Part shown: piece by piece, positions 1 to 7,345 of the stretch
How the letters are laid out: each line of letters opens with the position of its first letter
Numbering within the stretch: position 1 is the first letter of the stretch
Assembly (NCBI GenBank): GCA_022571135.1
Contig: JACZYK010000054.1
Span: 1-11,474, forward strand
DNA from: Bacteroidota bacterium
GTDB taxonomy: Bacteria; Bacteroidota; Rhodothermia; Rhodothermales; UBA10348
Reading direction: 5' to 3'
DNA: 11,474 bases
Program-made: the position numbers and the translations under genes
Notes under the pieces: generated by a model
What the model saw: the letters and a program-made list of their open reading frames with translations, nothing else
The model's database searches: none
Told to the model about the DNA's origin: nothing

Positions 1-17
1 ACAGGCTAATAAGCACT

Positions 18-746
18 ATGAACACGAGACGTCGCATACTTACCAACTCCTTCCTGCGCCGCGTAGTTGTTCTCTCGGCCCTATCGGTTCTCGTTGTCTC
101 AGCAGCCGAAGCACGCCAGGATACCGGCGATCCATTTGAGGAACCGCGCGAATCCACATTCGGTTTCGGGGGGCAGATTCTGCTTACCAACAGCGGTTTT
201 GGAGTCGGAGCTTATGTTCTTCGCAGGGTGGGCATCGATTACTCTCTTATTGCTGAGCTGAGCCTCTCTGCGGGGAAAGACGAGAGAGAGGTCGCATTCT
301 TCGACCGCTTCGGACGCAAAGACATCCCAAACAAGGCCAACTACCTGCTGCTCGCTCCGCTAAGAGTCGGGCTCGAGAAAAGACTCTTTCGGTCTAAGAT
401 CGAGGATAACTTTCGCCCCTATCTGCACTTCACGGCCGGACCGACGTTCGGCTGGAAATATCCGTACTTCAGAGACATCAACGGGAATGGGCACTTCGAC
501 GACGACGAACCCACCTTCGATACGATCAGCGCCCTGCCCAAAGGAAATCTTGAAATGGGCCTTGGCGGAACGCTGGCTATTGGCGCTAATTTCGGTGCCC
601 TCTCAGGGGCAAACCAGAGCGTTAGAATCGGTTACTCGTTCACCTATTTCTTCGACAAAATCGAACTTCTCGAACGAACGATTCGCAAGCCGGCACATTT
701 TTTTGGATCCCCGACAATCCTCGTCAGCTTCGGGAAGCTCCGCTGA
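18..746 (+). CDS. Predicted outer-membrane beta-barrel-like protein with EF-hand-like loop
   Basis: I do not recognise a named family. The 242-residue product begins with an arginine-rich N-region and a hydrophobic stretch (about residues 16-30) ending in AEA, so a type I signal peptide cleaved near residue 32 is likely. The mature part alternates polar and hydrophobic residues with many Gly and aromatic residues (GFGVGAYVLRR, FRPYLHFTAGPTFGW, VRIGYSFTYFF) and ends in a strand-like segment, TILVSFGKLR. This resembles small outer-membrane beta-barrels. Residues 153-164 (DINGNGHFDDDE) match the 12-residue EF-hand calcium loop at positions 1, 3, 5, 6, 8, 9 and 12, suggesting a metal-binding extracellular loop. 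No Shine-Dalgarno is visible before ATG 18, and the frame stays open to the window edge, so the start rests on the signal peptide. The gene converges on ychF with an 8-nt gap. Localisation is inferred; function is unknown. Confidence 0.8.
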   Translation: MNTRRRILTNSFLRRVVVLSALSVLVVSAAEARQDTGDPFEEPRESTFGFGGQILLTNSGFGVGAYVLRRVGIDYSLIAELSLSAGKDEREVAFFDRFGRKDIPNKANYLLLAPLRVGLEKRLFRSKIEDNFRPYLHFTAGPTFGWKYPYFRDINGNGHFDDDEPTFDTISALPKGNLEMGLGGTLAIGANFGALSGANQSVRIGYSFTYFFDKIELLERTIRKPAHFFGSPTILVSFGKLR

Positions 747-754
747 GTGCCACT

Positions 755-1849
755 CTATACGTTGAATCGGAAGTATATGACATCCCCGTCCCGTACAACG
801 TACTCCTTTCCCTCTGAGCGCATCGCTCCGGCCTCACGCGCAGCAACCTCGCCACCGTAAGCGTCGAACGCCTCGAATTTAATCGTCTCTGCCCGGATAA
901 ATCCGCGCTCGAAATCGGTGTGTATTTCGCCTGCGGCCTGTGGCGCCTTGATTCCCTTCCTGATCGTCCACGCACGGCTTTCCTTCGGACCGCTCGTAAA
1001 AAACGTGATCAATCCCAGGAGTTCATATGTAGCATGAATCAAACGATCCAGCCCGGATTCGTGTAAGCCCAACTCTTCGAGAAACACCATCTGTTCGTCG
1101 CTGACCAATTCGGCGATCTGAGCTTCCTGCTCTGCCGATACTACGATTACTTTCGCGTTTTCTTCTGCGGCTATTTCGCGTACACTTTCTGCGTATGCAT
1201 TTCCGTCGGGCAGGTCTTCTTCTCCCACGTTAGCCGCATACAAAACCGGTTTTCCGGAGAGTAAAAAAAGCGCCTTGAGGTACGCAGCCTCGCCTTCCCG
1301 ATATTCGAAGAAACGAACCGGGAAGCCCTCGGCCAGATGTGCCTGCAGCCGTTGGTAAAAGGCCAACTCTCCTTGAATTTTCTTGTCTCCACTTTTCGCC
1401 TGTTTATCGGTTCTCTCGATCCGTCTCTCGATCGACTCCAGGTCCTTCAGCATCAATTCTGTTTCGATGATCTCGATATCCCTTTTGGGGTCGACCGTCT
1501 CGGATATGTGGACCACGTTCGCGTCTTCGAAGCATCGGACTACATGGACGATGGCATCGACTTCGCGTATGTGCGACAGAAACTGATTACCGAGGCCATC
1601 TCCTCGCGATGCTCCGGAGACGAGCCCGGCAATGTCGACGAACTCAATCGTTGTAGAGGTGGTTTTGGGCGAGCCGTTAATCTCGGACAACCGCAGAAGT
1701 CGAGGATCCGGTATCGGCACGACTCCGATGTTCGGCTCGATCGTACAGAACGGATAGTTCGCCGACTCTGCCCCGGCAAGGCTGAGTGCATTGAACAGGG
1801 TGGACTTCCCGACGTTCGGAAGCCCAACTATACCACATCGTAATACCAT
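755..1849 (-). CDS. ychF: Redox-regulated ATPase YchF (Obg-like)
   Basis: YchF is a cytosolic P-loop NTPase of the Obg/TRAFAC class that binds ribosomes and prefers ATP to GTP; it is linked to oxidative-stress response and translation control. The 364-residue product has the usual family length. The P-loop GLPNVGKS is at residues 9-16, the G3 segment DIAGLVSGASRGDGLGNQFL at 72-91 and the family segment HIREVDAIVHVVRCF at 93-107. NVGE at 207-210 replaces the GTP-specifying NKxD, which is the hallmark of the ATP preference. A coiled-coil insertion follows around residues 125-175, and a C-terminal TGS domain spans about 281-364 (FFTSGPKESRAW, AGEIHTDFERGFIRAE). The ATG start fits directly onto the conserved N-terminus. 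No Shine-Dalgarno is seen. The gene lies between two predicted envelope proteins on the other strand, which probably reflects position rather than shared function. Confidence 0.97.
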   Translation of the reverse strand: MVLRCGIVGLPNVGKSTLFNALSLAGAESANYPFCTIEPNIGVVPIPDPRLLRLSEINGSPKTTSTTIEFVDIAGLVSGASRGDGLGNQFLSHIREVDAIVHVVRCFEDANVVHISETVDPKRDIEIIETELMLKDLESIERRIERTDKQAKSGDKKIQGELAFYQRLQAHLAEGFPVRFFEYREGEAAYLKALFLLSGKPVLYAANVGEEDLPDGNAYAESVREIAAEENAKVIVVSAEQEAQIAELVSDEQMVFLEELGLHESGLDRLIHATYELLGLITFFTSGPKESRAWTIRKGIKAPQAAGEIHTDFERGFIRAETIKFEAFDAYGGEVAAREAGAMRSEGKEYVVRDGDVIYFRFNV

Positions 1850-1934
1850 GATTGTCTATTTTTTAGAGCGGCTGATCTCCTTATTGCGACGGCGTCCAAT
1901 GGTTTCTCCAGATCAAAAACTCCCTTCTAACTTC

Positions 1935-2456
1935 ATGCGGCTGACAGCCGTATCTGCACTCTTCCTCTTTACGGCGATTTCGTGTTCTGCGCAAAACAAT
2001 CAACCAAGGGCGCCAATTCTTGAACCCCGGGGCTCCTATGTACAACTTGGGCTTTCCACGCTGCGCGGTGCGGGCGCTCAAATCGGATACGTCAATACAC
2101 ACAACTTCTATACGAGCGAAGTCAGCTTCCTGATCGATCTTCTCCCCGCCCTCAAACCCGACCTGGAAACACAGCAACTCGCCTTCACATTAGGAGGAGC
2201 CGTGCGTCTGTTTGGTTTTGAGCGTACCATTGGCAATACCCCCTACCGGGGATACGACGTCGACGTCGGTTTTCGGGCCGGGCCGGGTCTCTCCTTTTCG
2301 ACGAAAGAAACCCGGGCAACGAGAAATCGAAGGTTCACCCTATTCGTAGAACCCTTTCTGCGTTATTCCAGACGTTTTGGCGGCCGACAAATCTACTATC
2401 TCGAAGTGGGAACCATTCGACCACATATCCGAATCGGAGCCTGGCTGACTCTCTGA
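1935..2456 (+). CDS. Predicted secreted or outer-membrane beta-barrel-like protein
   Basis: No named family is recognised. With the ATG at 1935 the product has 173 residues and begins with a signal peptide: MRL, a hydrophobic core at about 4-14, then AISCSA with likely cleavage after A19. The Cys at 17 is preceded by AIS, a poor lipobox, so a lipoprotein is less likely. The mature chain has strand-like Gly/aromatic segments (GSYVQLGLSTL, GAQIGYV, LAFTLGGAVRLFGF, VDVGFRAGPGLSF, FTLFVEPFLRY, IYYLEVGTI) and ends in RIGAWLTL, all consistent with a small beta-barrel. Upstream in-frame starts at 1899 (ATG), 1848 (ATG) and 1791 (TTG) exist. The last two would overlap ychF and bury the signal peptide, and none has a Shine-Dalgarno, so 1935 is preferred and 1899 is the alternative. 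It shares the signal-peptide/barrel style of the gene at 18-746 but shows no clear residue similarity to it. Confidence 0.72.
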   Translation: MRLTAVSALFLFTAISCSAQNNQPRAPILEPRGSYVQLGLSTLRGAGAQIGYVNTHNFYTSEVSFLIDLLPALKPDLETQQLAFTLGGAVRLFGFERTIGNTPYRGYDVDVGFRAGPGLSFSTKETRATRNRRFTLFVEPFLRYSRRFGGRQIYYLEVGTIRPHIRIGAWLTL

Positions 2457-2483
2457 GGTCTACTCGATCGATCCCGAACACGA

Positions 2484-2499
2484 TCGGCGTGCATGCCGA
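2484..2499. terminator. Weak hairpin between convergent genes
   Basis: TCGGC and GCCGA form a 5-bp GC-rich stem around a 6-nt loop, in the 50-nt gap between the convergent genes ending at 2456 and 2507. No T-run follows on either strand, so an intrinsic terminator is not well supported. It is listed because it is the only stem seen in this gap. Confidence 0.2.
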
Positions 2500-2506
2500 C
2501 CTAGCG

Positions 2507-3163
2507 CTATCCCCGATACGGAATCGACACGTACTCTCGCGCCGGCAGATGTACGGCAGTGAGCAAACCCATCCTCGGATGAGTATAGAAGACACAGCCG
2601 GTATCGATGTTGATGAGTTTCTCGCGGTCGGTAGGTTCCGGCTGCGGCGTGTGACCGCAAACGACGGTCTTCTCCCACGGAAGATCAACCACTTTGAGGT
2701 GACTTCTCTCCCAGAGAAAGACATCTTCACTCCCCACTTCAATGTTCTGGGCGATCGTCAGGTCCGGTTTTAGCCCGGCATGGACAAAGAAGAATTCCTC
2801 TGTCTCGTAATAGAATATGGTCTCCCGCAGGAACGCTATGTGAGCTTCCGGTATTTCTACATCTTCTCCCGGCTGCATATAGCTGTTGAGCGTAGCAATG
2901 CCTCCGTTGACCGCCCATATATCGTAGGCCGCTTCATCCAGATACCCCATGAAAAGCGCCTCGTGATTCCCGCGTAGAAACGTGCACCGGACGCTCTGTC
3001 TCAGTTTCAACAGATAGTCGATCACGCCTTTCGAGTCGGGCCCTCTGTCCACGTAATCGCCGACAAAGACAAGATGGTCACCATCCGTCGGAGCAAGCTG
3101 CTCCAGCAAGACCTCAAGAGTCTTCAGACACCCATGAACGTCTCCGATTGCGATCAATCCCAT
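2507..3163 (-). CDS. PPP-family metallophosphatase (Ser/Thr phosphatase or ApaH-like)
   Basis: This is a cytosolic calcineurin-like phosphoesterase of the PPP family, whose bacterial members hydrolyse phosphoserine/threonine proteins or diadenosine polyphosphates using two metal ions. All metal and catalytic motifs are present in the 218-residue product: GDVHG (D8, H10), GDYVDRGPDS (D36, D39, R40), LRGNHE (N66, H67), VHAG (H128) and GHTP (H171). The segment NGGIATLNSY at 86-95 is typical of bacterial PPP phosphatases. I start it at ATG 3163 rather than at an upstream in-frame start at 3184. The family N-terminus MGLIAIGDVHG begins there, and AAGGA lies 8 nt before this ATG on the minus strand, the only good Shine-Dalgarno in the window. 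The start is 4 nt past the nusB stop, so the two genes are probably cotranscribed. Whether the substrate is protein or nucleotide cannot be told from sequence. Confidence 0.93.
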   Translation of the reverse strand: MGLIAIGDVHGCLKTLEVLLEQLAPTDGDHLVFVGDYVDRGPDSKGVIDYLLKLRQSVRCTFLRGNHEALFMGYLDEAAYDIWAVNGGIATLNSYMQPGEDVEIPEAHIAFLRETIFYYETEEFFFVHAGLKPDLTIAQNIEVGSEDVFLWERSHLKVVDLPWEKTVVCGHTPQPEPTDREKLINIDTGCVFYTHPRMGLLTAVHLPAREYVSIPYRG

Positions 3164-3167
3164 TCTT

Positions 3168-3674
3168 CTATTCCTTGCTCGCAATGCCGCCGTCCCGCCG
3201 GGCTGCCCTCTTCTGAATATCCTCTATTCCGATCAATCCAGTGCCACTTTTTTTAAGGCGACCGTCTCTCTGAAAATCGATTAGAACGGCATCCAGTATC
3301 CCGTTTATGAACTGCCCGCTCTTTGCCGTGCTGAATCGCTTCGCGACTTCGATCGCCTCATTGATGGTAACTTTGGGTGGAATGTCCTCAAAAAGGAGCA
3401 TTTCACAGATTGCCACTCTCATTAAGATGCGATCAATCAGGGCAATCCTTGAAAGCTCCCAGTTCTTTGTATATCGCACGACGATTTCGTCGGCCTCCTC
3501 GCGGAGATCGAGACATCGGAGAAAGAGGCTCGTTGCAAAGCGTATCGATTCAGTCTCTCCCTTGAGGCGCTCAACGATGATGGTTGCAATCACATGCTGA
3601 GCGTCATCCCCACCCAGTTCATAAGCGTAAAGGGCCTGCATCGTGCGCTCGCGAGCTTCTCTTCGACTACTCAT
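3168..3674 (-). CDS. nusB: Transcription antitermination factor NusB
   Basis: NusB binds the boxA RNA element with NusE (ribosomal protein S10) and supports antitermination in rRNA operons. The 168-residue all-helical product starts with the family pattern RREARERTMQALYAYEL (residues 4-20), where the arginine-rich start contributes to RNA binding. The conserved core is IDRILMRVAICEMLLF (80-95), followed by IPPKVTINEAIEVAKRFS (98-115) and GQFINGILDAVL (120-131). The length is slightly above the usual 130-160 because of a charged tail after residue 138 (GRLKKSGTG to the end). ATG 3672-3674 fits the family N-terminus; no strong Shine-Dalgarno precedes it. It is the first gene of a likely two-gene operon with the downstream metallophosphatase and is divergent from comEC across about 190 nt. 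Confidence 0.96.
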   Translation of the reverse strand: MSSRREARERTMQALYAYELGGDDAQHVIATIIVERLKGETESIRFATSLFLRCLDLREEADEIVVRYTKNWELSRIALIDRILMRVAICEMLLFEDIPPKVTINEAIEVAKRFSTAKSGQFINGILDAVLIDFQRDGRLKKSGTGLIGIEDIQKRAARRDGGIASKE

Positions 3675-3718
3675 ACCGTACGCAATCTTTCAAAAAACAG
3701 GTGTCGTGGATTGGCCGT

Positions 3719-3734
3719 GTCCGTGTTTTCGGAC
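3719..3734. other. Small hairpin in the nusB leader
   Basis: GTCCG, a 6-nt loop and CGGAC form a perfect 5-bp stem between nusB and comEC. If the promoter at 3778-3809 is used, this hairpin lies in the nusB 5' untranslated RNA. No T-run or boxA-like sequence was found beside it, so a regulatory role is only a possibility. Confidence 0.2.
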
Positions 3735-3777
3735 GGAACGTTTCCTGCAGAAGGATAGGTCTAGGGGGAATACTTTT

Positions 3778-3809
3778 CAAATAAACCCGGCATCTTTGCA
3801 GATTATCAA
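3778..3809 (-). promoter_or_regulatory. Putative Bacteroidota-type promoter for nusB operon
   Basis: On the minus strand TTG (3809-3807) is followed after 21 nt by TTTATTTG (3785-3778). This matches the Bacteroidota -33/-7 pattern TTG-N19-21-TAnnTTTG with one mismatch. It would give a leader of roughly 95 nt before nusB. The assignment depends on the inferred phylum; a single imperfect match can occur by chance. Confidence 0.28.
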
Positions 3810-3865
3810 CAGCCTTTGGGTTATGCGGGGTCTTCATACTTGTCTTGTATCGCGACGCGCGCAGT

Positions 3866-6310
3866 ATGAAGTATCCTTTCCTTTGCCTGGCAAGCCTATT
3901 CGCAGCCGGTGTAGCGATCAACCATCTCTTCGTTCCCCAATCTGATTGGGGATGGGCGGGTCTTGCGTTCTCTCTGGCCGCCTACTCGGTTACTCGCCTT
4001 CTATCCACACGCATGGTCGGCAGACCCCGGCTTCTTCTCCAGTTCAGCGTCCTGTTTGCTTTTTTTTCTTCAGGTTTACTCGTCGATGCTGTAAATCACC
4101 GAGCTGCCGCGACGAGTATTTCCAGGTGGACCCATGAAAACGTGCGAATGCCAATACGGCTGATTGGGCGGGCTCGTCAGTACTCGTTCTCCAAGTATTC
4201 GCGAGTAAACTTCGCTCTGGATGTTTCGCGCGTCATCTTTCTAGGCGACACGTTGACCGTTTCTGGGACAATAATGGTTCGGGTTCGAGCCGGTGCGGAG
4301 AAAGAGACGCTCAAAACAGCCCACCCGGGTGATGTTTTCGAGATTTCGGGTGATTTACTTGCCCTTCCCGGTCTTCGGAATCCATTTGATTTCAATCAGG
4401 GGGCGTTCCTGAGAAGCAAGGGCATCTCTGCTATTCTCGATGCCGGTTCTGCCGCCGTCGTCTTGCGAGAACATGCGCACACCGGCATTACCTACCGACT
4501 TGAACGGCTTCGTGATGACATCGAAAACAGAATTATCGACTCACATTCCTCCTCCTATTCAACGCAGCTTGTGCCGGCCATTCTGATCGGCCGAAGAAAA
4601 AATATAGAGTCTTCCGTTCGAGACCGCTTCCGACGGAGCGGACTTTCCCATCTTTTGGCGATTTCCGGCCTTCATGTCGGAATCATCGGTATGGCCCTGC
4701 ACTGGATGCTGGGTATCTGGTTATCTCGTCTGAGAATTCCGTTCCGTCCGAGACAGTGGTCTAGAGCCCTACTTGTAACGCTCATCTTGACCATCTATGC
4801 CGTCATATCTGGAGGAAGCACGTCTGTCATCAGGGCCGTCCTGATGGCCGCGGTTTTTCTTCTCGGAAGATGTTCGGACAGAAAGATTGAAGGTGCGAAC
4901 GCGCTAGGTATGGCTGTATTATTTATCCTCCTTTTGAATCCGGACGACCTTTTCAGTCCGGGATTTCAGCTATCCGTCTCTGCGCTGGCAGGCATTTTTT
5001 TCTATCTGAACAGTTCGCTGGTGCGTGTAGAAAGGACCGTCTTGGGCAATTCAAATTCCGTTAGGAGAGCTCTCGGCAGAAAGATTTATCAATCTGTCGG
5101 CGTGACCGCTTTTATTCTGGCCTTCACGACACCTGTTCTCCTGTACCACTTCGGAGTAAGTCCCCTCGGTGGTCTTGTTTCAAATATCGTGGCGATTCCG
5201 ATTACCGGACTTCTCCTTTTTTCCGGGATTCTTTCTACCATTACAGGTCCGGATAATGGTTTTCCTCTGATTTTGCTCGCCGGCGCCACCGATCTTCTGT
5301 CTGGCCTGCTCGTTTCGGTCGCCCACGGAACGAGTATCCTTTCGGACTCCGCGCTCATTACGTCATCCGGCCGACACGTCGGAACACCAGGATTATTCCC
5401 TTTGGCTGCGTGTTTCCTTTTCATCGTTCGTTCCCGTATCAATTTCAGGTTTGTAAGCGCGTTCGGGATTCTCTCTGTACTTATCGTTCAGTCAAACGCC
5501 AGCTTTTTTCCCCTCGAGCGGACCTTTAGGGCTTGTTTTTTTGACATCGGGCAGGGTGACGCTTCGCTTTTTGTGACGCCCGGCGGAAAATCAATGCTCG
5601 TAGATACAGGTCGTGGATTCCTGTCGGCCGAGACGATAAAAAGATACCTGAACGGAGTAGGCTTATCCGGGTTGGATGCGCTGGTCATTACGCATCCACA
5701 CCAGGATCATATGGGCGGATTCATACACCTCATACAATCCGTTTCCGTCCGACATATCTATGCGCCTCGTCACGAGCACATCCTGAATTCTATCAGCACG
5801 GTAAACGGTATATCCGACATTCCTTTTACCCGAATTTCGTCCGGCGACACGATAGTCCTCGACCCGTCTGTCCGTATCCATGTACTGGCACCTCGACCCG
5901 AATCCGTAAATCAGATTACCACAAATAACGAGTCCATTGTACTTCGCCTGACATATGGAAGGATTTCCATGCTATTAATGGGAGATGCGGAGACGTCCAC
6001 CGAAAGATATCTGGTTCGCCGCTTCAATTCTCTGCTCAACGCCCAACTCATCAAGGTCGGTCATCATGGATCAAGGACGAGCAGCTCTTTGCCTTTCGTA
6101 AGAAGGGTCACCGGATCCAAACACGTCATTGCCATCGTGAGCGTCGGCGAGAGAAACAGATTCAACCACCCCGATCCGGGGATACTGCGTCGCTGGGTGA
6201 AGAGGCATTCAGAATTATATCTGACCTCACGATCCGGAGCAGTACTTATCCGAAGCGACGGAAGAAGCATCCGGATACAGAGTTGGAAGCCATCAGTGCT
6301 CGATGAATAG
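3866..6310 (+). CDS. comEC: DNA internalization competence protein ComEC/Rec2
   Basis: ComEC is the inner-membrane channel that imports single-stranded DNA during natural transformation. The 814-residue product carries the full family architecture. N-terminal membrane segments lie at about residues 4-90. A DUF4131/OB-like soluble region follows at about 95-190 (VRMPIRLIGRAR, PGDVFEISGDLL, NPFDFNQGAFLRSKGI). The Competence transmembrane domain spans about 215-530 and includes HLLAISGLHVGIIGMAL. The C-terminal metallo-beta-lactamase-like domain begins at FFDIGQGDASLF, with HPHQDH at residues 610-615, LLMGDAE, and GHHGSRTSS around H733-H734. All expected metal-binding motifs are present, so the nuclease-like domain looks intact. 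ATG 3866 is preferred over an in-frame TTG at 3845 because it starts directly before the first hydrophobic segment; neither has a Shine-Dalgarno. An 8-T run at 4060-4067 lies in the coding sequence. The 3' end overlaps the convergent usp gene by 18 bp. Confidence 0.96.
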   Translation: MKYPFLCLASLFAAGVAINHLFVPQSDWGWAGLAFSLAAYSVTRLLSTRMVGRPRLLLQFSVLFAFFSSGLLVDAVNHRAAATSISRWTHENVRMPIRLIGRARQYSFSKYSRVNFALDVSRVIFLGDTLTVSGTIMVRVRAGAEKETLKTAHPGDVFEISGDLLALPGLRNPFDFNQGAFLRSKGISAILDAGSAAVVLREHAHTGITYRLERLRDDIENRIIDSHSSSYSTQLVPAILIGRRKNIESSVRDRFRRSGLSHLLAISGLHVGIIGMALHWMLGIWLSRLRIPFRPRQWSRALLVTLILTIYAVISGGSTSVIRAVLMAAVFLLGRCSDRKIEGANALGMAVLFILLLNPDDLFSPGFQLSVSALAGIFFYLNSSLVRVERTVLGNSNSVRRALGRKIYQSVGVTAFILAFTTPVLLYHFGVSPLGGLVSNIVAIPITGLLLFSGILSTITGPDNGFPLILLAGATDLLSGLLVSVAHGTSILSDSALITSSGRHVGTPGLFPLAACFLFIVRSRINFRFVSAFGILSVLIVQSNASFFPLERTFRACFFDIGQGDASLFVTPGGKSMLVDTGRGFLSAETIKRYLNGVGLSGLDALVITHPHQDHMGGFIHLIQSVSVRHIYAPRHEHILNSISTVNGISDIPFTRISSGDTIVLDPSVRIHVLAPRPESVNQITTNNESIVLRLTYGRISMLLMGDAETSTERYLVRRFNSLLNAQLIKVGHHGSRTSSSLPFVRRVTGSKHVIAIVSVGERNRFNHPDPGILRRWVKRHSELYLTSRSGAVLIRSDGRSIRIQSWKPSVLDE

Positions 6311-7132
6311 CGGAATATTGGAGTTTTCCAACAGATGTGATGTTGCGTCTCCCAGACGGACTCCTCTCAATCCCGACTTCGTGTGGGCACCCAGGATGAT
6401 CAGGTCCGCACCAAATTCATCGGCTTGGGAAAGAATCTTTTCCTTTGCAGAGTTCGAGATGATTCCCATGGTATCCAGAGTAAAGTCATGTGCCTCCATA
6501 AACGATCGAATCAGACGTAGCATTAGCTTCGACTCTGCGTCATCGTTCCTGTAGACATGCAGTATTCTAATCTCCAGGTCACGGCCGAAGGGAAAGAGAT
6601 GAGTAAAATTTCTGACGGCCCGCGCCGCTTCATTTGTCCCGTCATAAGCGATCAAAATTTTCCTTACTTCCGTGTACGTTTCAGGAACCACTAGAGTCGG
6701 TCCGATCGTTTGTTCTACAATTTTCGCCAGTGTTTGTGTATGCTGCTTCGGATGGCAGTAGAAGAAGTGAGGATTGTTCCCCAGAATGAGCATATCGTGG
6801 TATTTCATGTCTTCCACAATTCTCCGGAACGGCACTCCTTCCCGTACGACTTCTGCATGTCTTACGCCGGTACCCTCAACAAAATCGCTGAATCTCCTGG
6901 CCAGCTCCTGTGCTTTCTGCCGGGTTTCGGCGGTCAAATTTTCCCTCAGTTTCTCGGCATAGTACATACTACCGATACCACCGCCTATGGAACTGGCCTC
7001 TATGCTTCCCATATCCACTACGGCAACTCCTGTAACCACAGCCCCGGAGCGTCCGGCGATTTCAACTGCATACTGCGTGGCTACCTGGGTATCCGAATCC
7101 GGATCAAGCGCGACTAGAATTCTCTTAATCAT
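6293..7132 (-). CDS. Universal stress protein, tandem UspA domains
   Basis: The 279-residue cytosolic product holds two UspA folds in tandem. Domain 1 (about 1-150) starts MIKRILVALD and ends PTLVVP. Domain 2 (about 156-279) starts RKILIAYDG and ends IPLFIEH. Usp proteins help cells survive starvation, oxidative and other stresses; many bind ATP through G-x2-G-x9-G-(S/T). Domain 1 has no such glycine motif (LGNNPHFFYCHPKQ takes its place). Domain 2 has a degenerate form, GAHTKSGLRGVRLGD, with Thr for the second Gly and Asp after the last Gly, so ATP binding is uncertain. The ATG at 7132 begins the fold directly. An ATG at 7150 would add six residues and lies better for the promoter proposed at 7171-7201; a TTG at 7201 is unlikely. 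No Shine-Dalgarno was seen for any of these starts. It sits next to the AT-rich intergenic element. Confidence 0.92.
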   Translation of the reverse strand: MIKRILVALDPDSDTQVATQYAVEIAGRSGAVVTGVAVVDMGSIEASSIGGGIGSMYYAEKLRENLTAETRQKAQELARRFSDFVEGTGVRHAEVVREGVPFRRIVEDMKYHDMLILGNNPHFFYCHPKQHTQTLAKIVEQTIGPTLVVPETYTEVRKILIAYDGTNEAARAVRNFTHLFPFGRDLEIRILHVYRNDDAESKLMLRLIRSFMEAHDFTLDTMGIISNSAKEKILSQADEFGADLIILGAHTKSGLRGVRLGDATSHLLENSNIPLFIEH

Positions 7133-7170
7133 ACGCGGCTTAGCGCTCATTATGCTCGAAGAAAGCCTAC

Positions 7171-7201
7171 CTAAGGTAACCCCTGCACAATCCGCTGACA
7201 A
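7171..7201 (-). promoter_or_regulatory. Putative Bacteroidota-type promoter for usp gene
   Basis: On the minus strand TTG (7201-7199) is followed after exactly 20 nt by TACCTTAG (7178-7171), matching TTG-N19-21-TAnnTTTG with one mismatch. The -7 element ends 20 nt before ATG 7150 and 38 nt before ATG 7132, a normal distance. This is inferred from pattern alone. Confidence 0.32.
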
Positions 7202-7308
7202 CAGGATTCATAACGGTATAAAGGTGCTGTAGACCATAAATTGGATGGTTATCAACTTTCTCCACTTTTGTAAGAAAGAGTTATAGGAAGAGTAATTATT
7301 GTAGTATA

Positions 7309-7317
7309 TAGTAGTAG
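7309..7317 (+). promoter_or_regulatory. TAG trinucleotide run resembling a DnaA-trio
   Basis: Three contiguous TAG triplets lie in an A/T-rich stretch (7290-7317), with a further TAG at 7302-7304. Repeated TAG triplets next to DnaA boxes define the DnaA-trio, where DnaA loads on a single strand during origin melting in several bacteria. Here the perfect DnaA box is about 150 nt away, farther than in the known arrangement, so the match is partial. Confidence 0.3.
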
Positions 7318-7345
7318 AGGGTGTGTACTTGTTAATGATTTAATC

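Noticed and set aside
1337..1843. 168-codon plus-strand frame inside ychF
   Set aside because: It lies entirely antisense to the conserved YchF coding sequence and is a frame shadow.
1791..1934. Longer start for the second barrel-like protein overlapping ychF
   Set aside because: It would hide the signal peptide behind 48 residues that are antisense to ychF or untypical of a secreted protein.
3803..3811. TTATCAACA in the nusB-comEC gap as a second origin site
   Set aside because: A single box with one mismatch and no AT-rich tract; its TTG is better explained as part of a possible promoter.
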